64,000 bases of DNA, from assembly GCA_964035575.1 (NCBI GenBank), contig OZ037860.1, positions 830,689 through 894,688 on the forward strand, written 5' to 3'. Below the pieces are notes generated by a model. That model made no database searches. It was not told the DNA's origin and saw nothing but the letters and a program-made list of their open reading frames with translations. Shown one piece after another: positions 30,308 to 37,015 of this stretch; positions within the stretch are counted from its first letter, which is position 1; each line of letters starts with the position of its first letter. Made by a program: the position numbers and the translations under genes. The DNA is from Rhynchopus sp. YZ270_cl-10. Taxonomy: Eukaryota; Euglenozoa; Diplonemea; Diplonemida; Diplonemidae.

Positions 30308-31993
30308 CTACACTACACCGACTAATTCGCCTACACCGTACGAGATGCCTAGGGTAGTGAGAAGGAGGATGAGGTAACGTGCGAGCATTTTCCAGAGGGA
30401 TGTGTCACCTCGACGGGCGATTATTGTGACGACTAACAGAAGTAACGCGGAGAAGCCGGTCACGAGACCAAGGTAGGCCCATTTGCTTAGATGCGACGTC
30501 GCGTCGTCGGAGGAGTGGTAAGCAGCACGGAGACACACCAACGGCAGCAACGGCAGGAACGACCCCACCATAGTAGGCAGCGCATGATGCAAGACCATCG
30601 AACGCATAGAATTGAACTCTTGACTCCGCTTCACCCTATTCTGCGACAATGCTGTCAAATTTGACGTAAGATTCGCTTCCATTTGCACCCGATCCGGCGA
30701 TTTTTTTATATCACTTCTCAAAAGTCGCACCGTCTCCGCTGACATTCCTGTACAAACTTGGTCGGAATCGCATTCCCCTTCGTCGATAAGTTGGCTGATA
30801 CGGTTTGCACCTTCTCCCACATACACTGTTGTATGAGAGTGCAGCCAATCACTGATGAGGATGCTGAAGCACACTGCAGTCGCTGCGATAATCCCGACCT
30901 CGATACGCTCCTCCCCAAAGGCACGGAACGCAACAAGCATACTGCACACAGGCCATACACCGTACCCGACCTTCCCAGCAAACTCACGCATGGTGAGGCT
31001 TGACTGCGACTCCGTCTCACGACCTTCATAGCGTGCAGTCTGTGGGAAGAGGTGGAATTGAGTGGAAGGAGAAAAGCATATGAAGGAGCTAGATAGACGT
31101 AAATGTGTCTGACATCAGTTAGAGAGATTGAATAATTCCTACGCGGAATGTTGCCATTTGTAAGGTGTCCAAGGGTTTTCGTAGGTTTTTTGGTGTATTT
31201 CTAATACGCATGTGGAGGGAGTAAATGCGTGTCAAAAAGTTGTTTCATATACTGTTCTACTGAATATAAGGTATAAAAGAAAACTTGAAAGATGAATGTG
31301 TCTGTCGTGGACATCTTACAGAAAGGTTTGTCAGAGGAAGGGGTTAAAATGATGGTCAGGCTCTTAATGTTTCTGGGGAAGAAGAGATGAGCAATTTTCT
31401 TTTCATACCAGCTGGCTTCCCAAATGGAAGCTGGAGGCACCAGAGAGACGGTAGACATCATGTGCATCGCTGTCGCGCTGTTGGTGGGTGTGTGTAGCAA
31501 CGATCCAAGCAAGTCTCCAAGAAACTCTAAATGTTCTTTGAAAATTTGGTTTGTATTAAGACACCTGAGGATGAGGTCCGCTACTATTTTTTACTTCACG
31601 CATCATAAATAAAGTTGACTTGAAATACAAAGCCCTCTCGTGAACAGTGCACCGGTTGTACCGGGGTGGACACCCAACCATGCATTTCGTGGTTTACATC
31701 TGATATGTGCTAAATGATCAGAAATGATCTCATACCGTAGTGTGCGATGCGGCAGGACTGGCGCCGAAGGACGGAGGAGCGACAGGGTGGGTATGATTGG
31801 GCGACTCACGGTTCCCACTGCGGTCACGACGGCTGCGGCTGCGGGGTTTGCCCCTTTCCCGCTCGCTATCGTTGTTGTTTCCGTTACCAGGATAGTCAGG
31901 ATTGCGCACAACAGTACCCAGGTCAGTCTCTGTCAAGTGTGCATGAGACACCGGGACATGCTGCACAATTTCGTTGTCCTCTGACTGCCCCAT
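30308..31993 (-). CDS. VIT1/CCC1-like membrane protein, two exons (329 aa)
   Basis: Exons are 31993-31736 and 31039-30308. The intron 31040-31735 (GTATGA...CCACAG) joins in phase 0, giving 86 + 243 codons. The N-terminal exon encodes a hydrophilic, Arg/Ser/His-rich cytosolic tail. The second exon encodes about five hydrophobic helices in a 2 + 3 arrangement. Between them is a charged segment of about 70 residues. The late motif HHALPTMVGSFLPLLPL and the final helix SYGVGELVG resemble the C-terminal half of vacuolar iron transporters, which move Fe2+/Mn2+ into vacuoles. The DGL motif of helix 1 is not seen, so this is a divergent relative at best and the substrate is uncertain. A further small internal exon is possible. 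The intron holds elements C2 and B4. Confidence 0.62.
31289..31317 (-). repeat. Element B4 in the VIT-like gene intron
   Basis: In transcript sense: AAGAUG ... loop with ACGACAG ... CAUUCAUCUU. The lower AAGAUG/CAUCUU or a UGUC/GACA helix can form. It lies within a frame-proven intron, about 250 nt from its 3' end. Confidence 0.6.
31620..31701 (-). repeat. Element C2 in the VIT-like gene intron
   Basis: It is similar over about 80 nt to 4481-4563. In transcript sense it ends CACGAGAGGGCTTTGTATTTC, so it carries the same ACGAGAG core as the A and B loops. It starts about 35 nt from the 5' splice site. Confidence 0.65.
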
Positions 31994-32366
31994 CCTTCAG
32001 TTTCGGGGGAAGGGGGAGAAGAGAAGAGAGGAGGGAAAAAAGGGGACGCTTGAGTGTGGTTGTACCCAAAGGGGGGGTGGGAGATGGTTCGTGTATGGTG
32101 CGGTATTCAGTTCTAACAACGTGTGTTCATTATTGTGTGTGGGTTGGTTGTTGTTGTTTTTTTTTTTTTCTCCCTGTGGTGTAGAGTGTGAAATCGGGGA
32201 GGCTGATCGAAAAAAAGATGTGCATTTTTTTTGTGTATTTTTTGAGAAATCTCCGTGCTGATACAGCGCACACAGCTCTTTGTTCTCTCTTTTTCATTTT
32301 TTTTTCCGCTTTTTTATGGTTTTTTGAAACTGGGCAAGATTTTGGCCTTGTTGGGGATCCTCCTCT
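31994..32366. other. Spacer upstream of the VIT-like gene
   Basis: It is G- and T-run-rich leader or spacer sequence. No gene is seen. Confidence 0.4.
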
Positions 32367-32495
32367 CTACTGAATTTCCTTCACGTCTGCCTCTTCTGCG
32401 ATTGAGCAGTTTTCGAGAACAATGTTGGACACGGTAGAACGAGAAGGAGCGCGGTACTGTTGGGTAGAAGTAGGATTGCAGATAGCAATAATCGA
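32367..32495 (-). CDS. Terminal exon of an unidentified gene
   Basis: The acceptor GCGCCCAG is followed by 42 in-frame codons and TAG (SIIAICNPTSTQQYRAPS ... ADVKEIQ). Composition and the clean acceptor support a real last exon. Upstream exons were not identified because 32.5-33.8 kb is filled with intron-type elements and a MITE. Confidence 0.4.
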   Translation of the reverse strand, partial: SIIAICNPTSTQQYRAPSRSTVSNIVLENCSIAEEADVKEIQ

Positions 32496-32550
32496 CTGGG
32501 CGCATGCTTCGAACAAATCATGTTGCAAAAAAAGAGAGAAGAAAAAAAAA

Positions 32551-32577
32551 ATGGGTGCCTCTTCGTGCACATATCTG
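32551..32577 (-). repeat. Element B5, hairpin
   Basis: In transcript sense: AU-GUGC, loop ACGAAGAG, GCAC, bulge CC, AU. A long T/C tract and an acceptor for the exon at 32495 follow, so it is probably intronic. Confidence 0.55.
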
Positions 32578-32587
32578 TGAAGAGTCA

Positions 32588-32615
32588 GTAAGATAAGTCC
32601 AAGTCTCTTATTTAC
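32588..32615 (-). repeat. Element A10, divergent hairpin
   Basis: In transcript sense: GUAA-AUAAG, loop AGACUUGGA, CUUAU, bulge C, UUAC. The sequence is unlike other A copies but the position and shape (helix, 1-nt 3' bulge, helix) match. Confidence 0.45.
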
Positions 32616-32722
32616 CTAAAAAGAAAGAGAAAAACTTGGTAATGTGTCCCCCGCCACACATTTTATGAATAAATTTGAAGAGAGAGAGAGAGTCCATATA
32701 CATTCAATTGTTTCATTCAAAA

Positions 32723-32773
32723 CATTCAATGAAATTGAAAGCATAGGTAGAGGGATCAACGAAGAATGTTCCC
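32723..32773 (-). repeat. Element D3, double hairpin with compensatory change
   Basis: In transcript sense: GGGA/UCCC, then UUCAAU, loop UUC, AUUGAA. Relative to D1/D2 (AUCAAU/AUUGAU) both sides of the outer pair have changed together. Confidence 0.65.
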
Positions 32774-32786
32774 TTTTTTTGGGTGT

Positions 32787-33244
32787 TGGTGCTTCCCGGG
32801 GGGTATGCATTTCACAAATTTTCAATTCAATTCACAACTTTTCACAACTTTTCACAACTTTTCACCACCCTTTTTTTCTTCGTTGGTGAAGCCTTTAAAT
32901 GCCGGCATTTGCATTTCCGGAATCCGTCCGGCCAGTGGTGGGGTCAATTTGCCGAAATGGACAAGTTCTCGTCATTTCCGCACAGTGCACAGTACACAGG
33001 TACACAGGTACACCACATCACGTTCTATCTTGTGAATCCCAGCATGCCCCTCAATGGGTGGGTCACCACCCAACCCAAAAAAAACCCCCCCCCAAAAAAA
33101 AAATCAATTCACAACTTTTCACAATTTTTCACCATTTTTCACCAGCCTTCACAATTTTATAGCGGTTTTCGTGTTGTGAAAACTTGTGAAAACTTGTCAC
33201 ATTTTGTGAAAATTTGTGAAATGCATACCCCCCGGGAAGCACCA
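32787..33244. mobile_element. MITE, 458 bp, with GGTGT target duplication
   Basis: The ends TGGTGCTTCCCGGGG and CCCCGGGAAGCACCA belong to terminal inverted repeats of about 30 bp. GGTGT occurs at 32782-32786 and 33245-33249. The interior has short repeats of TTTTCACAAC and a core (GCATTTCCGGAATCCG ... GTGGTGGGG) resembling the element at 9014-9736. It interrupts the D/E intron segment. No ORF. Confidence 0.88.
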
Positions 33245-33360
33245 GGTGTGCATGTTTTTTTTAATACAAAAAGTGAAAAAAGTAAACTGTAGTTGTTGAT
33301 GCAGGCACCTCCGACTGACCCACGTACGATGCCAGCCATCCGGATGAATGCACAAATGTT

Positions 33361-33410
33361 TGATGCACAAATTGAAACTTCAGTAGACTGGTTTTCTGAC
33401 ATTAACCCTG
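33361..33410 (-). repeat. Element E2, partner of D3
   Basis: Nearly identical to 23349-23400. The outer arms TTGAAAC and GTTTCAA can pair in this copy. Confidence 0.72.
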
Positions 33411-33451
33411 TTTCAATCTTAAGAAAGAGAGGAAAAAAGAAAGAAAAGTGT

Positions 33452-33491
33452 ATAAGATGAACCTAAGCCTCTCGTTGCTTAGTCACCTTAT
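33452..33491 (-). repeat. Element A11, best type A hairpin
   Basis: In transcript sense: AUAAGGUGACUAAGC, loop AACGAGAG, GCUUAG, bulge GU, UCAUCUUAU. All 15 pairs form, with one G-U that would be an A-C mismatch on the opposite strand. A long C/T tract follows. Confidence 0.82.
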
Positions 33492-33635
33492 CATAAGGTG
33501 TCTCCGTTATCTCCTTTCATATTGACAACAAACGAAACCAGATGGACAGAATAACAAAAAACAAAAAACAAAAAAAAAACCTGGGGGGCGCACCACAGAT
33601 TGCTGCAAAACGGCCAAAAGAAAAGAGAAAAATTT

Positions 33636-33670
33636 CGTAATGTAATCTCTAAGCCCTCTCGTGCTTCGCC
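33636..33670 (-). repeat. Element A12, degenerate
   Basis: In transcript sense: AAGC, loop ACGAGAG, GGCUU. Only the apical part is kept. It is followed by TTTTCTTTTGGCCGTTTTGCAG, a strong 3' splice site. Confidence 0.5.
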
Positions 33671-34171
33671 ACCAGAATAAAAAAAAAAAGAGATAATAAA
33701 TTCGCACTACACGGAGGGGAAGGTGATGGTTGTATTGCATTTTTTTCTGATGTATTTTACAGTATCAGAAATGCGCAAACAAATATATACAGCAGCATTT
33801 TCTGTTGAATTACAGTGAGAAAATGTTTGGCGCGGGTTTAAATTTAAGTACCAAAAAAGTCTGTCAAAAAATCGCGATTCCACTTCAAACGGTAACGTAT
33901 CTGTACCAATTTTCTTTTTCCACGCACCTAATAATATTAAATATTATCCAAACACAGTATGAAAAAATACATCAGAAACATACGCAATACAACCACCAAG
34001 AGGGGGAGAGGGGCGGAGAGGAGTATACAAAGTGGCAGAAATATGACGGATTTAACCATAATAAGCTCGGGTGCCACACTCCCGACTCAAAGAACTACAC
34101 ATGAGAGGGGGAAGAGGACCTCATTCCCACCCCCCTATATACACAGTCTATGTACACTAAATTAGAAAAGC
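33671..34171. other. Spacer left of the long-TIR transposon
   Basis: AT-rich; no gene or repeat recognised. Confidence 0.4.
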
Positions 34172-34625
34172 TGCACTGTGGCTAGGGGTATGGGGATAGG
34201 TTCGCTGGGATAGCATATTTGGGGATAGCATATGCCATCCCCCAGGGGATAGCATAACCTATCCCCGGGGATAGGTTATGCTATCCCCGGGGATAGGTTA
34301 TGCTATCCCCCTGGGATAGGTTATTTCAGGATAACCTATCCCCCTGGGATAGCATTTGACTGTACTTTACTAAGGATCTGCGTGCTGGGGACACAAAAAT
34401 TTAGTATCCCCACCCAGGTGCCCATTTGTCACCTTCCCACCCCTTAAAAAAATACAAAATAATGGGGGGATTCGGGTGCCCAAATAATCCTATGCACAAA
34501 AAATGAAGCGGGGGGGGGAAAGGGATAAATAATTTTATTTCCCCCACCCAACAACAATGATAAAGCGTAACGACAACAAATAAAAGCAAATAGGAATTTG
34601 TGGTTTTTGTGAGGCACTCAACGAA

Positions 34626-34865
34626 GTGTGCCGGCTCTGTGGAGACACGGAGCCACCAGCACTCCCCAGTCTTTTTTCCGGAAGTACCTGGAAAACTCGC
34701 GGTTGCGACCAGGCAAACGAAAAAATTCAATTACACACCAAATGTGTGCGGGAGAAAATAGAAATGCAAAAAATTCCAGCTTCATCTGTGGGTGCGACGT
34801 TCTGCGGGCCTCCAGACATTAGGTGTTATAATTATTCTTGTTGCCACTCATCACCATCAGAATAA
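34626..34865 (+). other. Short frame with zinc-binding motif inside the transposon
   Basis: An open frame reads CRLCG ... HTKC near its start, resembling a ZAD- or PHD-like zinc knuckle. Its distal half (34772-34823) is the inverted copy of the start of the next ORF. It may be an N-terminal exon or a remnant. Confidence 0.3.
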
Positions 34866-34926
34866 CACCACAAAATGTCTGGAAGCCCGCAGAACGTCGC
34901 ACCCACAGATGAAGCTGGAATTCCAA
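34772..34926. repeat. Inverted repeat covering the start of the transposon ORF
   Basis: About 50 bp at 34772-34823 are repeated inverted at 34874-34926 with a ~50-bp spacer. The right arm includes the ATG and first ~17 codons of the ORF at 34875. A transcript crossing it would form a long hairpin. Confidence 0.85.
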
Positions 34927-35327
34927 AACAAAAAGACCTCTTCGCAGACTTCTTCAAGCTGTACGTGCTTCCTGCACCCAAACACAGCATCCACGTGACG
35001 GACCTCAGGGAACTGATCCGAAAGGTATTCCCCAAGCACTTCGGCAACCTTTCTGACGTAACGCCAACTGTCACATCCGCGATTAAGTCTGCACACAAGA
35101 AGGTCAAGGATAACTTGACAAAAAATGAGCACGAAGCACTTATGGCAGATGGGAGCGATGCGTGGCTCTACCGGTCCAAGAACGGTGCCCCCTGTGTCCT
35201 CTATGGAATGGATATTCGCAAGGAGCCAACCAACCACATGAAGACTACCTCCGCATACATCCACATTAGGAAGTCCCAGATGAATTACAAAGATCAAAAA
35301 AGGACACTGAACCGATCAAGAGCCTGA
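34875..35327 (+). CDS. Transposon ORF 1, unknown family (150 aa)
   Basis: It is not recognised. It begins MSGSPQNVAPTDEAG and has a compact, charged, helix-rich segment (DLRELIRKVFPKHFGNLSDV). Its end overlaps the frame of ORF 2 around an A run at about 35296. The change of frame is -1. The site (CAA AAA AGG in ORF 1 frame) is not a canonical slippery heptamer, so either two proteins, a spliced product or a broken single gene is possible. Confidence 0.55.
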   Translation: MSGSPQNVAPTDEAGIPKQKDLFADFFKLYVLPAPKHSIHVTDLRELIRKVFPKHFGNLSDVTPTVTSAIKSAHKKVKDNLTKNEHEALMADGSDAWLYRSKNGAPCVLYGMDIRKEPTNHMKTTSAYIHIRKSQMNYKDQKRTLNRSRA

Positions 35328-35365
35328 CAGGGAAGCAGGCGCATATTGCCCTGACCAACCTGTGC

Positions 35366-36040
35366 ATGCAGGCAAAAGATGTTCAGCTCCAGATTGCGCT
35401 CTGTATGCAGGCACTCTCGTACTTTAAGTACCAGAATATATCGTGCCACTTTCATGCAAACGGAAGCTGCAAAAAGGAGTTTCTTTTTTCTCTTGTTCTG
35501 TACCACGCACTCATCTTTTCTCTTGAGTGGGTGGCTGCAGGGGTGACAATGGGGAAGGGATACACATATTTTCACAGCATGTCCCACTGGTTTGATCCAG
35601 AGGACGCTGTGCCTGTCTGGGCATCAGACGAAATGGGGGAGCAAGGGAACAGCACGAGAAAGCTCTCAGCTGGACGGGTTGGGTCGGGGAAACAGTTTGA
35701 GAGGGGACAACACCGCTTTGAATCGGCGAGGAAAAAAAGTTTCAAAAAAATACCCACTCCTTCGCAAAAAGAAGACGACGTACCGCGCATATTTGCCTAC
35801 AGTTATTTAAAAATTTGCAAGCGTTGTTTCACACGCAACAATACGTGGAGAACGAACTTGGATTATCTGGTGCAGCGAGTGAAGAGATGCGGATTCGACG
35901 GTCATGTGACGACTCAGGAGGGAACTAACGACATTTTGTTCAGTGCTGACTCTAATAACCATCAGTGCTTCAAACTGTGTGTGTGTGGCAAAAGAAAATG
36001 GGACATACCTTCACGAGCTTCCGAATACATAAGTGAGTGA
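35366..36040 (+). CDS. Transposon ORF 2, unknown family (224 aa from first ATG)
   Basis: The frame is open upstream to about 35290, so it may continue ORF 1. It is not recognised. Late Cys pairs (KICKRC, KRCG, KLCVCG) suggest a zinc-binding C-terminal part. No DDE triad or other catalytic signature was found by eye. Confidence 0.5.
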   Translation: MQAKDVQLQIALCMQALSYFKYQNISCHFHANGSCKKEFLFSLVLYHALIFSLEWVAAGVTMGKGYTYFHSMSHWFDPEDAVPVWASDEMGEQGNSTRKLSAGRVGSGKQFERGQHRFESARKKSFKKIPTPSQKEDDVPRIFAYSYLKICKRCFTRNNTWRTNLDYLVQRVKRCGFDGHVTTQEGTNDILFSADSNNHQCFKLCVCGKRKWDIPSRASEYISE

Positions 36041-36557
36041 GGAGTTCCACAAATGGGATGAAAAGGGGGTAGGGGGAGCCTTTTCTCTTTTTCTGTGTTT
36101 AACAATGTAAACCCAAAACGACCCCCTCTTTTGACGATTTTGATTTTACAGCTTTTTAGCTTTTTTCCCTGTGTTACCTTTTGAACTTTTGTGTGATTTT
36201 TATTGTGTGAAATGCTTGTTTTTTTTATCCGCATCCTTTTTTATTTATTTATCCCTTCCCCCCCCGCTTCATTTTTTGTGCATAGGATTATTTGGGCACC
36301 CGAATCCCCCCATTATTTTGTATTTTTTTAAGGGGTGGGAAGGTGACAAATGGGCACCTGGGTGGGGATACTAAATTTTTGTGTCCCCAGCACGCAGATC
36401 CTTAGTAAAGTACAGTCAAATGCTATCCCAGGGGGATAGGTTATCCTGAAATAACCTATCCCAGGGGGATAGCATAACCTATCCCCTGGGGGATGGCATA
36501 TGCTATCCCCAAATATGCTATCCCAGCGAACCTATCCCCATACCCCTAGCCACAGTG

Positions 36558-37015
36558 TGGAACTAAAAAAAAGCACAAAACAAAACATGGTAACTAGAGT
36601 GGGAAAAAAAGGGAGAGTACCGTACCCAAAAAATGTACACATTTTTTTTTTCTTCTCATTGAAGCGGCCCTGGGGTTCTTCGTGTCTGTGTCTGCTCGGT
36701 GCCCTGTGTGTGAAATTGGATGCAAGAATTGAAGCAAGCATAATTGATCTAAAAAACAGCAACTTCACATCTCTAAAAAAAAGTATTTTCATCATATGCA
36801 ATCAATAAATTGATAGTATATGGTGAGGGATCAACAAAAATGGTCCTAAAAAAAAGAAAATATATTGTAAAATGAGTCTAATCCCTGAGGATGGAGGAAA
36901 TACAGACAGTACACCCAAGGCATAGGGAACACCTTGGTGTGACATCAAACAAAACAAACCCCGTTTGTTTCCCCCTATTGAAAGCATGTTAAAAAATGAC
37001 GCGGGTCCCTAAGAA
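36558..37015. other. Short spacer with element D2 copy and a possible exon
   Basis: On the minus strand, a frame near 36745-36650 (ASILASNFTHRAPSRHRHEEP) after ACACACAG could be an exon. It cannot be joined to anything, perhaps because the transposon at 34174-36557 separates it from the rest. Confidence 0.3.
36793..36846 (-). repeat. Element D2, double hairpin
   Basis: Nearly identical to 23245-23299. In transcript sense the second hairpin has AUCAAU/AUUGAU. A T-run ending in TTTAG follows about 10 nt later, again a 3' splice-site-like context. Confidence 0.72.

Larger units (their letters stand above)
34174..36557 (+). mobile_element. DNA transposon with ~320-360 bp terminal inverted repeats (CACTG ends)
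   Basis: The element starts CACTGTGGCTAGGGG and ends with its inverse. The left repeat runs to about 34534 and the right from about 36241. They match except for an extra ~44-bp palindromic segment on the left. Subterminal GGGATAGG/CCTATCCC motifs are repeated many times, typical of transposase binding sites. TG flanks both ends (34172-34173 and 36558-36559), a possible 2-bp duplication. CACTG ends suggest a CACTA-like relative, but no CACTA transposase is recognised. Three plus-strand frames occupy the interior. Confidence 0.85.

Noticed and set aside
7175-33670. Type A/B hairpins as tRNAs, SECIS elements or iron-responsive elements
   Set aside because: There is no cloverleaf or T-arm, no SECIS AUGA/GA core with AA loop, and no CAGUGN loop. 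Stem, bulge and loop differ from each.
7175-33670. Type A/B hairpins as bacterial-style terminators
   Set aside because: They lie inside introns upstream of pyrimidine tracts and acceptors, and the host is eukaryotic.
34857-35297. Minus-strand 146-aa frame opposite transposon ORF 1
   Set aside because: It is the mirror of the plus-strand frame and shares its codon periodicity; no independent support.
35290-35327. Programmed -1 frameshift between the two transposon ORFs
   Set aside because: The A run is not in the X-XXY-YYZ phase in the ORF 1 frame, and no downstream pseudoknot was evident.
34174-36557. Polinton or other virus-like element
   Set aside because: It is only 2.4 kb, with no capsid, polymerase, integrase or protease. 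Ends and size fit a plain DNA transposon.
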